Origin: Juglans regia | Lineage: Eukaryota > Streptophyta > Magnoliopsida > Fagales > Juglandaceae | Direction: 5' to 3' | Length of the DNA stretch: 64,000 nt | Assembly (NCBI RefSeq): GCF_001411555.2 | Contig: NC_049915.1 | Location: forward strand, 16,630,640-16,694,639 | Part shown: piece after piece, positions 47,063 to 59,202 of the stretch | How positions within the stretch are numbered: position 1 is the stretch's first letter | How the letters are laid out: the number at the start of each line of letters is the position of its first letter | The notes under the pieces: model-generated | What the model saw: the letters and a program-made list of their open reading frames with translations, nothing else | What the model was told of the DNA's origin: nothing | The model's database searches: none | Program-made: the position numbers and the translations under genes

Positions 47063-49140
47063 TGAAATTACTTTCTGCTTGTAGTAGAACTATTCTTCTT
47101 CGTCATGTTTTGTCTAATATGGCTACTCACCTTCTTGCAGTTTTACATGTTCCTATTGTTGTGATTAAGTCGCTGAACAAACTTTTGAGCTCCTTCTGTT
47201 GGGGTGATTCTAATGGTAAAGGTAAGAGAAAGTGGATGGCTTGAAACAAAATTTGTAGACCTATAGATGAAGGAGGATTGGGTATTCGAGACTTTGGGGA
47301 TATTCAAATGGCCCTTCATATGAAACTTGCTTGGCATTTAATCTCGAGTCAATACTTGTGGGCAGAGTTCTTTAGAAGTAAGTACGTTAGGGGCAACCAT
47401 TTATCTCTTCCGGCCCCTAACAAGGGTACGCGGTTATGGAAATATATTGTGAGAAGCATTCCATATGTCTTATCTAACTCTAAGTGGCTAATGCATGAGG
47501 GTAATATTCCGTTATGGTTTGATAATTGAGAAGAGGGGGGCCTCTTAAAGATCAGTAGCCAGTGACTGGGAATCCTTTGTTGAATATTAAAGAGTGTCGT
47601 ATTGAGAATGGTTCAGATGTTCCTCTTTTAGAGAGTTTAGTCGATCAACAAAAAGCTAGTGAGTTGTATCAATTTCTTGCTAGATGGAAGGAGGGGCAGG
47701 ATGTTTTAATCTAGAAAAAGGAAAATGATAGTAATTTTACTACTCAAAGTACTTGGGATTGTATTAGGGTTCAAGGGCCTTCTATACCTTGGGCCCAATG
47801 GATTTGGCACAAAACTCTTCCTAAAAAAGTCTTCATTATGATGTGAAAGGCTTCTAATAATTGTTTGAGTGTGGACGCTAAGGTTAAAATGGTTGGTATT
47901 CCCCTGGCCTCAAGATGTAATTGCTGCTCCTCGGGGTACATTGAGAATCTTAATCATGTGCTTTGTACTGGTGATTTTGCTCTATAGATTTGGCGCCTGG
48001 CTTCGGTTCCGTTCGGTGTGCATATGGGTATCTTTCGAACTTTGTAGGAACAAGTTAATTATTGGTTTCGTCGTGCTGGTAATGGGTCTCAAGTTAGGAC
48101 TATCTTTGGTATTCTTCCTTCCATTGTTTCTTGGAAGCTTTGGGATTGGCGTTGCAAAGCCAGGTATGAAGGCAAGTTTGAGACGATGGGATCGGTCAGG
48201 CATGTTATGAAATTTTGGATTCGTAGAATTATGCAGTTAATCATCAAAGTGTTGAGACTCCCCATTAAGGATATTGATTTCTTAAAGAGGTTGGATATTC
48301 CAATTTTAGTTCCAAAACCAAAGAAGGTTTCTGTGGTTAAATGGATTAGGCCACAGCAGAACTGGGTGAAACTTAATATTGATGGGAGTAGTTTGGGTAA
48401 TCTTGGGATAGATGGTGTTGGGGGTATTATTCTGGGTTTTGTTGGTAATTTATGTACGGCTTATTCAGCTTTTTTGGGCCAAAGTTCTAATAATTTTACT
48501 GAGATGAGAGGTTTGCTGGAAGGGGTTAGGAGGTGTTGTCAGCTTGGTTTTCATCGAGTTCATATTGAAATAGACTCTCAAATACTTGTTAGATAGATTA
48601 CTAGAAGAATTTGGTATCTTGAGGACTTTTGGGAAGATATCCAGACTTGTCTTGGTTGCATAGAGTATAAAGTAAGTTATGTCTTTCGAGAAAAAAATGT
48701 TGTGGCTGATTTTCTTACAAAACAAGGAGCTGGAGGTTTAAATATGAACTGGAATGACGATAGTCAGTCGTTGCCCAATAAGCTTAGAGACCTTATTCGC
48801 ATGAACAGAATTGGATTGCCGTATATGCGGCTATCATAGTGAGTTATGTGATCCGTTTCTTTTGTTTTAATTTGGCATTTTAATTATTGTTGTGCACTGA
48901 CGATTCTATGCCGGTTGTTTTTATCTATTGTTTTGTGTGGGTTCTTCTTGTGTTTTTGTTTTTCTTACTATATGGGATCTTTGCATGTTGGTCTTATAGT
49001 TAGGGTTTTTTTTTTTTTTTTTTTGCATGGGTTTTGGGATTTTTTGTAACCCACCAGTTGATTGGTTGTAGCCATGATTTTCCTCCACTACAAATGAGGG
49101 CTATCAATAAAATAATAAAATTGGAATACCGTCCTCTTCT
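47063..49140 (+). mobile_element. 5'-truncated LINE (end of RT region, zf-RVT, RNase H, 3' UTR)
   Basis: It starts within the post-RT region (LLRHVLSNMATHLLAVLHVP, SSFCWGDSNGKGKRKW, GGLGIRDFGDIQMALHMKLA). zf-RVT follows (KTLPKKVFIMM, then CNCCSSGYIENLNHVLC). Last comes RNase H (NWVKLNIDGSSLGN..., TEMRGLLEGVRRC, HIEIDSQILV, NVVADFLTKQGAGG), ending MNRIGLPYMRLS. The acidic D-E-D set of RNase H is kept. TGA/TAG codons occur at about 47242, 47527 and 48594. The 3' UTR to about 49140 ends in ATCAATAAAATAATAAAA and an A/TA-rich tail. Confidence 0.85.
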
Positions 49141-50221
49141 TAAAAATATATATATATATAGATTATATATAGAAGTACATTGACAAAATTAACCTACATA
49201 TGCTTTCATAGGGGAATATACCCTGTATATATAACACTATGTGCACATCTAGACCACGACCATTTTTTTACTCTTTAGTAATTTGTTTAAATAAAGAGTA
49301 CTTATGTGAAATTTGAAAATTCAAATAATGAAAACTTTTAACTTTTCTATAAGGTAGTTAGCACTGTCACATTTATTATTGATGGTCGTTTATAAAATGA
49401 TTATATATACGCGTATCATCATTTTTTAGTAATTATAAAAAACTGAAGAATTTTCGGATATGATCATCTCCATTAATCAAGTCGAGTCATCTAGAGATCA
49501 CAAGGATATATATAACTTTCAAAAGCTAATTTCTTGATTTGATTCACATCATTATCGTTCGTTTTTATTGGAAAAATTGTATATATAGTTTAATTAACTC
49601 TTTAAAACACATGCATGACAATGAAATTAGCCATGCATAAGGTACAGTGTTTTTGTAAACTTGCATTTTTTTTAAAAATAGCACAATGCCCCAATTTTAT
49701 TAATAGCCATCACTTATGGTAGAGAAAAACCGTGGTTGACAATAGGATGATTTTATCTTAATTTCAAAAAGTCATGATATATATACTTTTCGGGTTCCAT
49801 GGAGATGATCATCCTTTGAACTTTTTGAGTGCAATATTTTTTGGAAATCAGAATTCACATGCTAATTGTTCTCTTTCTTCTTGGATATAAGGTTTGTTTC
49901 CTTGCTCCTCATGAATGTACTAACTTCCCGGAAGTGCACCGGAACATGCCTATTTGAACGATGCACAATCTATTTTGCTCCTCTTGAAGTGCACTTCTAA
50001 ACTTTGAAGATTCAAGACACTTTGATTTTTTTCCTTTATAACTTTTTCCTAGCTATTTAACCCTTTTATATTATTTTATCTATACTTAATTTATTAAATT
50101 AGTAATCAAAAAAGTTCACATTCAAATTACTCGATCTATGCACATCGCTCGAATGCATGACTAGTTTCGATAAATGCATGGGACCAAGTCTATGGTTTCA
50201 TGTAGGTGTTCATTGTTGCTA
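49141..50221. other. AT-rich intergenic DNA
   Basis: No coding or repeat element recognised. It begins with a (TA)n tail at about 49146-49170. Confidence 0.45.
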
Positions 50222-50940
50222 TGTTAGATATCCACAATCTTGGTTTTAATTGGAGGATGGTTCTTTGGCATTTACGGGTACGGGATTGTATCATGTTGTA
50301 TTTCCATAGATACATGTTGGGTTATGGAGCCTGGTCTTGAGTTGAGAAGAGGTCAAGCCGAGAGCTCGCTTTACTCTCGCTCGACAAGGCTCTCAAGTGA
50401 AGGTCAGGCAAAGAGTCTCAAGGTTCACTAGACAATTGACTCGAGTAAAGCTCAGATAAATTTTTTGTTCGAGGCGCATGCGATGATAGGCTCGAACAAA
50501 GCACAACCCTAGTATTTGCTCGAGGTACGCTTGATGGTCGGCTTGAGCAAATGTTAGATAGGTTGTTCGCTCTAGGCGCGCTCGACACTCTGCTCGAGTG
50601 AATAACCTTACTCTTCCGCCTTTGGGTTTCTAACGCCGTGCACTATATATTTATATATTATGTTTATGTTCAAAATATGTAAGATTGAACTGTGAAAAAC
50701 ACAAGAGAGGCAAAAGGTGTCTTGTGAGCATTCTTGAGAGAGAAATAAACCCTAGAGAGAGTTGAGATTGTCAGTAAAGGGAAGCTCTTGTAACTCATTG
50801 TGTATTTGTTATCTCCTTTGAATAAAATCTCATGCAGCTCTATGGACCTAGGCAAGTTTCTCAACCACGTAAATCTTGTGTCGTGTGTGCGTGTGTTTTT
50901 TCATGCATTTCCGTATTATTATTTTCACTATTTGCTTGAT
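50222..50940 (+). mobile_element. Copia-type 5' LTR (boundaries approximate)
   Basis: It starts TGTTAGATATCC. It carries several degenerate copies of a (G)CTCGAG/TCGAGCAAA motif (about 50385-50605), a TATA-type stretch (TATATATTTATATATTA, about 50643), and AATAAAATC near 50820. Gag coding begins about 180 bp after it. No matching 3' LTR was found in the window, and no clear primer-binding site was located. Confidence 0.6.
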
Positions 50941-51116
50941 ACCGTTGGTTATTGGTGAGTGTAGATCAAATATTATCTCCATGGGAAGAAGCCCCACCTC
51001 CCTCTACTGGGAAAGAAACTGGAAAGTAAGGACGGTGTTGAGTGGAATCTATTGGATTGACATGTTCTGGGGTTATTTGTATGTAAGAAAAACCATCGAC
51101 AAATAATAAGGTTCAT

Positions 51117-51570
51117 CTGATGAAGAAATTGTTCAATTTGAGAATGGTAGAAGATACATTTGTGGCCCAATATCTAAATGACTTTAATACGATCACAAAT
51201 CAATTGTCATCTGTAGAAATTGAGTTTGATGATGAGATTAGAGTGTTGATTATGTTGGTATCATTGCCAAATAGTCGGGAGATCATGGAAATGACAATGA
51301 GTAATTTAACTAGCAAGATGAAATTGAATTATGATTACGTACGTGATATGATTCTCGCTGTAGAGGTATGCAGGAAAAACTCTGGGGAGCTTCCTGGTAC
51401 CAGTTTGACCCTGAGTGTTGACAATCGAGGCATAGGACATGATAGGTAAGCTAGGCAACAAATCGCTTGCTGGAATTGCGGCAAGCTAGACCACATCAAA
51501 AGAGATTGTCCAAATTAGGAACAGACTGAGGATGATGTTGTGAATGATGTGATTGAAGAAATATAGGATA
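51117..51570 (+). pseudogene. Copia Gag (UBN2-type) with zinc knuckle
   Basis: LMKKLFNLRMVEDTFVAQYL, NDFNTITNQLSSVEIEFDDE and LIMLVSLPNSRE match plant copia Gag. A zinc knuckle, CWNCGKLDHIKRDC, follows near 51472-51513 after an in-frame TAA. TAG at 51515 also interrupts. The N-terminal Gag half is missing. Not functional. Confidence 0.85.
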
Positions 51571-51589
51571 TTCTATTTCTTGTAGTGCA

Positions 51590-51990
51590 CAGTCCGGTTG
51601 ATGATTGGGTGTTAGATTTAGGACTTCGTTCTATAGCACCTCACATCAAGAGATAATGCAGACCTATGTTGCTGGTATTTTGGAAGATGTACACATTTGA
51701 TAGAGAGGCAATGGATATAGTGAGAGTGGCCAATGTGCGCATCGTACTGTTGAACAAGAGTATGTGCACTTTGCAGCAAGTTAGACATGTTCCAAATCTA
51801 AAGAAAATACTGATCTTTGTGGGACAGCTTGACAAAAGTGGCCATATAGTAGCATTTTCTTGAGAAGCATGGAAAGTTACAAAGGGTGTGCTGGTCTTGG
51901 CACTTGGTAAGAGAATTGAAACTTTGTATTTGACATCAGGGTCTAGTGATGTGCAGGAAAATACAGGGTTGCAACAGGGCATTTTTATGA
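51590..51990 (+). pseudogene. Copia protease region
   Basis: DDWVLDLGLRSIAPHIKR corresponds to the copia protease site W-x-L-D-S-G-A-S-x-H-x, with the catalytic DSGAS degraded to DLGLR. ANVRIVLLNKSMCTLQQVRH, then VPNLKKILIFVGQLDKSG, and VTKGVLVLALGKRIETLYLT continue the usual pre-integrase segment. Integrase does not follow. Plastid-like DNA begins at about 52020. Confidence 0.8.
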
Positions 51991-52019
51991 ATCCATTGCA
52001 ATACATCAAAAACTGACTA

Positions 52020-52406
52020 GAAATATAGACAAAAATAATTATGATTTGCTTGTTCTTGAAAATATTTTATCCCCAAAGCAATCAGGAATCCCACTTTCTT
52101 TTCTTTTTTTTCGAAAAGATTGTTTATCAATGACTGAAGAATATGAGCTTTCTACTTATGATTGTCATGAATTGAATTATAATCAAATTGTCTTGGATCA
52201 TTTACCAATGTTAGTAATTGACGATTATACAATTCGAACAATTTTAAATTCACCTAAAAATAATCCGAAGGAAATTATGCAAAAGCTTTACAGAATTATT
52301 ATGAAACTATGCAACTAGAAATTAATCCCTATGATAGAAATTATATACCCTATAACATAGGCCTTATCCACATAAGGAATGGAGAACACACGAAAGCTTT
52401 GGAATG
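52020..52406 (+). other. Plastid-derived DNA (ycf3 segment, probable ycf1 tail) in the nuclear genome
   Basis: 52269-52406 reads [40 protein letters not shown] and LEW, which is the TPR-containing middle exon of plastid Ycf3 (photosystem I assembly) with several substitutions. The first part, [15 protein letters not shown] (about 52030-52074), resembles the Ycf1 C-terminus. The section between ([20 protein letters not shown]...) is open but I could not identify it. These loci are far apart in usual plastomes, so the insert is a mosaic. It lies between copia protease and copia RT pieces. Confidence 0.72.
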
Positions 52407-52529
52407 GTCGCGTGAGTCAAACAGGAAAGCAAAGGGAGTCAGTTTTGTTGTTCTTCCTGTAAGCCTGGAGAAACCTCCCAAGACTACAGTGTGAAGCAAG
52501 GGTGTTAAGAGGCGGGGATAAATCATCTA

Positions 52530-52725
52530 GTGTTCCAGGGACGTCTACACCTACAGCTAGTGCTCGTAGAGTTGTCAGGACGACCAAACCTCTACAATGA
52601 TCACCTACCTTGAACTATGTCTTGCTAACTAAAGGTGGTGAACCACAGTACAAAAGAAAATCTTGCGAGATGGCAGATCAAACAAGTGGGAGTTAGTTGA
52701 GAGGAAGCTGACTAGACTTCTAGGG
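52530..52725 (+). pseudogene. Copia pol fragment just before reverse transcriptase
   Basis: SSGTSTPTASARRVVRTTKP, then SPTLNYVLLTKGGEPQYKRK and SNKWELVERK in shifting frames match the linker that precedes copia RT (RxSTRxxKPxxRYSP...LLLTDGGEP...SKWELAM). It shows the plastid-like block is enclosed by copia DNA. RT proper is absent. Confidence 0.65.
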
Positions 52726-53266
52726 AGGAAGTAGAAACTGCACAAGAGATGGGCACTTCGACTGAAGACAAAACAGGTTAGGAGTAGGCAGTGGGATCAG
52801 TCATCCAAAGTAGAGAAGGGGACATCAACAATAGGTTCTTTGATGCACGACAGGGTCGGTTTGAGACCGAATATTCCTAGTGCATTGGGAGTTATGTGTC
52901 ACCCAATAGATGTGCTGACAGAAGGTGATGTACAAGAGAGATTGATAATGTAAGGCGATGCACAGAGGACATGTTGCAACTAAACACTACCAATGGTAGT
53001 GTAAGGCAGGCATGGCAACCACATAAATTCTTTCAAAAATCATTAATGGCATCCAGATCATGCTCATCATTTCATACAGTAGTCATAATATATAAGCCCA
53101 TCGGCTCTTCTTTATTTCATTATTTGAAAATGTAAGGTTTGCTGAGAACAACAAAGCCAGGATGCTATCAAGATGACAAGCATCGGCTACAATGATTAAG
53201 AAAAAACACGATAGGAATTGATTGTTCAAAAACTACTAGATATAGGGAAAACGGAGGGAAATAGAA
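52726..53266. other. Spacer and 3' UTR of the PEAMT gene
   Basis: Up to about 52980 the DNA is unidentified and may still be copia-derived. From about 53266 down to about 53090 it is the likely 3' UTR of the minus-strand methyltransferase, with AATAAA (minus) at 53111-53116. Confidence 0.5.
53111..53116 (-). terminator. Polyadenylation signal AATAAA of PEAMT
   Basis: AATAAA on the minus strand lies about 150 bases after the stop codon at 53269-53267. Distance and sequence fit a plant poly(A) signal. Confidence 0.6.
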
Positions 53267-56200
53267 TCAGTTCTTCCTGGCAATGAACAGGCCCCATCTT
53301 TGCTCACCAGACGAGCTCCTGACCAGCTTCGCTTTCCATCCGCCAACAATGTCATTGTAGTCTTCCTGCACATTACCATTGAATCGGAGGAAGAAGAAAG
53401 AAAGATAAGAATGGATCAACCAATCAACCAAAGAAAAATACTTGATGTTAAAAGGGATAAAGAAAAAGAGGGAAAATGCACTTCAGAAAAGTCGCAGATG
53501 AACTCATCCTTGTCCTTCTCAATGGCATTCAATTCCCGCTGCAGAACTTGAATGAACTGATGCAAAAGTAAACAGTTGTCTTAATCAGGAATTCAACAAA
53601 GTTCATATCTACAACATATAAAAAGAGCACGAGTCTAGGAAAACCTGATCAGTCCGATCCTCTGCAACGACCTCACCAAAACCAGCATCCCGAAGCATCT
53701 GCACCATGGTTAAAACACAAGTTTTATATGTCAAGAAATACAAAGAGAAATACCGTGAAACTAGCCATGAAAAGGCATTAAATGAGAGGAATTTTTCATA
53801 TACATGCCTGACCATACGCTTTAACATCGTGGAGATCATATCCTCTTTGCTTAATATATTCAGAAAATTCTGGGGATGGAGTTCCAGCATTCCTGCAGTA
53901 ATCACTAATAAGAACTTTACCTCCTGGCTTCAACCACTTGTAGAAGGATCTGAATAATGCAGGTTTGTCCTGAAATTTGACCGGCAACTATTTCAGACAT
54001 TGTGAATAGGGGGAGATAGACTTCTAGCAAAACCCATAACAACTGTGAGGATAGAACACCAAGATCCTAAAAATCTGTATGGAGTAGGATTGGCCAAGTG
54101 AAATATTATACAGGTAACAAAAATCTAACAGATGTCTTCAATAATGTAACTGAGCGAGCCACAATCGGCCCCATAGTAATAGAGGATAACATATTAGGAG
54201 AAAAATAAAGAAAATGATTATAAATGTTCAAACATGAATCCACAGAAGGAGAGCTGCCTTACTTGAATGTGCAGAATGGTATCACGGCTGTATATCACAT
54301 CAAATGTGTTATCAGGATATGTTTTCTTAGTACAATCAGCAACTTCAAATTCAACTGGGCATTTCAGCCCAATGGCACGTTCAAGAGCAAAGGAAACCAT
54401 ATTTATGGAGAGGTCAATCCCAACCACCTCAACATCGAAGTTCTCAGCCATATAGAAGTCACCTCCCCCAATGCCACATCCAACATCTAGAACCTTTTGG
54501 CCAGGCTTCAGTTCTAACTTTTGCACAAATTCTTTAGTTGTATCTGTTCAAAGAAAAGGGTTCACTTAAACTTAATGACAAATTTCAAGATTACGTTGAG
54601 TTATGAACTTCCCCTACACCACGCTGGGGAAGGAAAAAATAATTAAAATACAAATATTTGTGTAAAAGTAACACCATAGAATTTTTTCTGATTTGTCTGA
54701 TTATCTTCTAGATTTCAATTTCAAACTGAAACACTCCATGTTTGTGAAGATGTAAAAGAAACATGACAAATTGTGGAACGAAATAAACCTAAAAGAAAAA
54801 TACCAAAGGAAAATGGAAAAAGAGCTGCTTGCATGTTGACTTCCCAAATAATAATCATTTTCTTCATCATGCTACAAGGTTATCATGTTAAAAGCGCATT
54901 TGGAAAAGGTTTCAATGATGAGAAAGAATGATGTTTGCCTCTGCACAGCTTGTTGAGGGAATGTGATTCATATCTCCTCTATGAAAATATTATTCTTCAA
55001 AACATCAGAAAAAGTATTTCAGTGGAGAAAGTAATAAAATACCCCAGTGACCGAAACTTTTAACAAGATAAACCGGTTTTTCTTTTAGTACAAGTAACAG
55101 CATTTCTGACTTGGCCTGCCCCTAGAAGCATCAATGACTCAATTGGCTGAAAGCTTTGTCATAAAACCATATTTAAGAGCTTACTGACAATAATTTATAG
55201 CTCAATTATTCATTTTTATATATGCTTGTTCTTCATTTCTATCCTTCTGTGACTGATATAAGGCGGAAACAATCGAAACAGAGAAAGTGATCACTAAGAC
55301 ATACCTATCCCTCCTGTGCTCACAAAACCTGGTCCAAAGACACGCTCATAACGTAATATGCCACTAGATTTATACTGAACATTGTCTAAGAACTGCTGGA
55401 AACCCCTATCATCCTGTGAACTGACCTTTTGCCATGTCCAGCAAATCTGCATTTCCCAAATATTTTATGTGCATAATGTCAGTTAGCCAATTTAAGTAAA
55501 AGGATGACAACATTTGCAAGTGATTGTATTACCTGGTTCTGATTCTTTTTGTTTCGCACATAGGCTCCAATACATTTGCAGCCAGCAAGAGCGAGCTCAA
55601 AGGAATTTCCCGAACCATCAAGCATATGGCACTCTTTAAAGAGCTGCGGAAATTTATAGTTAGAAATCAATTATGGCTACAATAAACTTTTGCTTTACAG
55701 ACAGCATGTCAACCTTGTCCTGCTCATATTTTGCAAATGAAAACCCATAGTTGTAAGTATGGAAGTATGCATACAGATCGTATTATATGTCTGCTACAAG
55801 TATACACATAAAAAGAAAAATGATTAAAAGAACTTTTGTTATGCATTTTGTTGATATATTTAGATTGCCATATCTTAAAACTAAATAGAACTTCGATGAA
55901 GACAGTTTGGCCAAACATGCATGAAAATAATCGAACTTAGCTAGGATGAATGGACAACCCATTAAAAATCATTGGATATTCTTTCTCAAAGCACAAGGCC
56001 ATAAGAGTAATAACATGTCTGATTTCAGGCTTGAATGCAGTTAAACTTAATTATCATGTGGTTGACTTACATTCAAGCCATTCCATGGACTCTTAACTCA
56101 ATTTGTGGATGCTTATCTGCTTTAATGTCACATATATACACACCACAGGAAGTGCATTGATTAAAAAAATACAATATATAGTAATGATGGTCTTTCAAGG

Positions 56201-58974
56201 CGTATTTGACAAACAAACTTGAGGATTAAAAAAATACAATACATAGTGATCATGGTCTTTCAAGGAGGATTTTAAAGTGTTGAATAAAGAAATTTGAAAG
56301 GCAGACCTTTGTATAAAATCTGGGCTCCCGATAGTGGGTTGGGTTGTACTTTCGCTTGCTGTCTCCTGATTGGTGGAAACAAGACTCTCTGAAGAAAAGA
56401 AACCCACCAACCTTCAGCCACTTGACCATTCTTTCGGCCAAATCCTCCACCTGCAATGCATGGAAAGAGAAATGAATATACCTGGCCGGGAAAGAAGCTA
56501 ATAACTCGTTCTTCCCAAGAAATCAAAATTCCTATGAAATACTCAATCTAAGATTTTCTTCGTAATAATATCACAAGCATATATGAACAATTAAACATGC
56601 AAATTGAAATGAATCATCAGAACAAATAGAAATATATGCTATTAGAAGGTAATAACAAATGAATTGATATTTATAACCATTAAATGCTTGGTAAGACACC
56701 AGAATTGACCTCAGACCTAGGCAAGCAAGAAAAAATGCTAAGCCTGTCTTAACTACTCTCTTCGGCATTGTATTTATAATCATACACAAACACTAGTCTA
56801 CATTCAACGATCAATTTCTTTCGAAATACCATGTGAGAGGATTGTTTCCTCTCAAGTATCATGGTAATATCCCCATTATCGTTCTCAAGTGCTTGTAACC
56901 GCTAAACCATATGCACAAGATTATTCTTCTCAGTGAGTCCACAAACTCAAAATGGCATCAAGCCTTCATTGAAGCAGACACAAAACCCAACATTACCTAC
57001 CTCTTTGTCCGAAAGATACATGAGTAGCCAATTGGAGAATATAAAGTCCACTGATTCATCAGATATTTTCAAGTCCGGGGAAGTCACATCCGCACACATA
57101 AACTTAACATTCTTGTGATGACCATTAATGCTTTCATTCTACAAAGAAACGATTGGGAAGTGAATAGTCAGATAAGCCACACAAAAACACAATTTCATTC
57201 AGTTTAATAATCTTCAGCAAGGTGGGGAACCGCAATTACCTTTTTTATTACACTCTCAATGAAGTCCAAAGCTAGAAGCTCACCGGCCTTCTGAGCTAAT
57301 TCACCAGTAAAACGGCCAATACCTGCTCCAAGTTCCAAAACCGTTTTTCCTTCGTACGGCGGGAGAAGTGAAAGTACCTATTTTTTTTTATAAGTAGTGA
57401 AAGTACTTATTTTTAACACACTCAATTCGATCTAGGATATCCAAAATTGAACATGTCGACAATAAACATATTAACAACGGCAAACATAGAATTATGTACC
57501 AATTTATAAAATAATAATAATAATAAAGCCAGAGCATACTGTTGTAGTCCTGTTGCTCACTTTGAAGCGACGACATGGAAATAAAACAAGATCATTGGCA
57601 TTAGCGAAATCCAACTAGTCATGATCATAAAAGGATATTGAGATACCGAACAAGATATATAGATTCTCACGACACTCTTCATAAGAAATTGCACCGTGAT
57701 TGGCCAAAGCTGACACCAAATGGTTGAGAAAATTTCATGGAAAAATAAAGAAAAGAAAGAAAAAGATTAAAAAAATAGAGAAGCATAATTAAGTACCAAA
57801 ATAGAGACTCGAATGAAGAAAACAGAGGCGTGGGCGTATGTAAACATTAACCAATGAGAGACTGAAAGATGCTATGATCGAACTCCATGAAAGAAAAAGT
57901 ACATATAAATAGATAAAAGCAAATCTAAAGGGTTAAAAAGGTAATTTTTGCTTTGAGAGATGCAGTATGCCCAAGAGAGAAGAAATGAGGATTCAAAATG
58001 GAGTGGAAAAGGACGAGTGAAAAGTTTCAAAACAGTCAATTTTTTTTTTTTTAACAAAAAATAGACTACATTCATTCATTAAAATAAAGTTAAGTTGTGA
58101 CTTGATATATACAGAAAAAATTTTAGATTATAAGCAATTATTCACGATTAAAACTCCACCAGTCACAAAAGAAATAAATTCTTTTATATCTAGTATGATC
58201 TTAATTTCTATAATTCTTTATAAAAAAAATCATCTAAGAGATCACACTGTCAAAATCTGAGATTTCAAACTCCACCTTCAAAAGAGGAGAGGATTTCATT
58301 ATATGGACAAAATGTCCCAGAGAAACTAGTCAAGTTAGTCGCAAAGATATGTTATTTCATTCTGTATACATAAACCGTGTTTATAATTTATTTATCATTA
58401 TTTAACAACAGGTTATGCGCCAAAACTTTGAACAGTAATTTCCATTTAGACAATTGACAATCCATCGCATCACAGTTGTCAAATCGGTCTTCCAAAGTCC
58501 ACACCTTATTAGAAGAAGCACGTCAAAAGCTTAAGGCTTAAAGAATTGGTAGGAGGTGTCTGTCGCAATCAAGAATCCAAATCGGAATCGAGACTTTTAC
58601 CATGAGAAAGCATATTCACAAGCGGCTGAAAGAAGTTGCTCAACTCGTTCTCATACTTGATGAAGTCTTGGGAATTAACGAAATATGGGTCACTAATTCC
58701 AAAATTTCAACTTTTCATATGTACCAATAATTTAATCCAAAGTTAATTTATTTTAGGAAGAGAGAGAGAGTTTACTTCGGGTCGCTCTTCTTTATCAAGA
58801 TCGGAGGCTTTGGAGTCGAGCATCATAGCTTCGACGGACAAATCCGCAGAGTTCTCGATCCAGTAACACTTCTGAACCTCTCGCTCTTGTCCTACAAAAT
58901 AAACCCATTTCCAAATCAAATCCAAAACAAAACCAAAAAAACAACCAAAAATGCCAACCTTGAATAGCCTCCAT
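53267..58974 (-). CDS. NMT1: Phosphoethanolamine N-methyltransferase (PEAMT/NMT1), 12 exons
   Basis: Exons (minus) are 58974-58959, 58891-58776, 57377-57240, 57138-57001, 56450-56307, 55643-55533, 55446-55305, 54543-54263, 53969-53808, 53698-53645, 53556-53482 and 53365-53267. They join in frame to 491 codons, the length of Arabidopsis NMT1. The cytosolic enzyme makes three SAM-dependent methylations from phosphoethanolamine to phosphocholine, the committed steps to choline and phosphatidylcholine. It has two methyltransferase halves: VLELGAGIG at 57-65 (first SAM motif) and [11 protein letters not shown] at 286-296 (second). [11 protein letters not shown], then [19 protein letters not shown] and [10 protein letters not shown] are also conserved. 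Exon 1 is only 16 bases (MEAIQ plus one base). All introns are GT-AG except intron 9, which has a GC donor (CAG|GCATGT at 53807). The transcript leader carries a conserved-type uORF. No damage is seen. Confidence 0.96.
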
Positions 58975-59081
58975 TGCGAAAAACTGCAATGCGGAGGGTT
59001 TAAGTAGGGATCTAGAACGGAGAAATTAGGAGATGATAAAAAGGTCGAAGAAATAAAGTGTTGGGGGGTTGTTGGTTAAGG

Positions 59082-59159
59082 CTAAAAGCCTTCAATGGCA
59101 ATGCGTGATCTGGAAAAGCTCCTCGATCTACTATTATCTGATCTGCCTCTCTGCTGCAT
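59082..59159 (-). promoter_or_regulatory. 25-codon upstream ORF in the PEAMT leader
   Basis: Minus strand: ATG at 59159, TAG at 59084-59082. The peptide starts MQQRGRSDNS, is Arg/Ser-rich in the middle (RSRSFSRSR) and ends IAIEGF. It lies between the TATA box and the main ATG, 107 bases before the main start. Plant PEAMT mRNAs (XIPOTL1/NMT1) are known to carry a uORF of this size that represses main-ORF translation when phosphocholine is abundant. Position and length fit this. Peptide identity was not searched. Confidence 0.85.
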
Positions 59160-59194
59160 CCGCTCTTAACAATAAGAATGGAACTCTTGGGGTC

Positions 59195-59202
59195 TATTTA
59201 TA
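59195..59202 (-). promoter_or_regulatory. TATA box of PEAMT
   Basis: TATAAATA on the minus strand lies about 36 bases upstream of the uORF start, so transcription would begin near 59165 just before it. A (GA)n tract lies upstream at about 59280-59303. Confidence 0.7.

Noticed and set aside
56195..56526. Alternative minus-strand ORFs around PEAMT exon 5
   Set aside because: Exon 5 (56307-56450) explains the coding signal, and the extra frames are extensions into introns.
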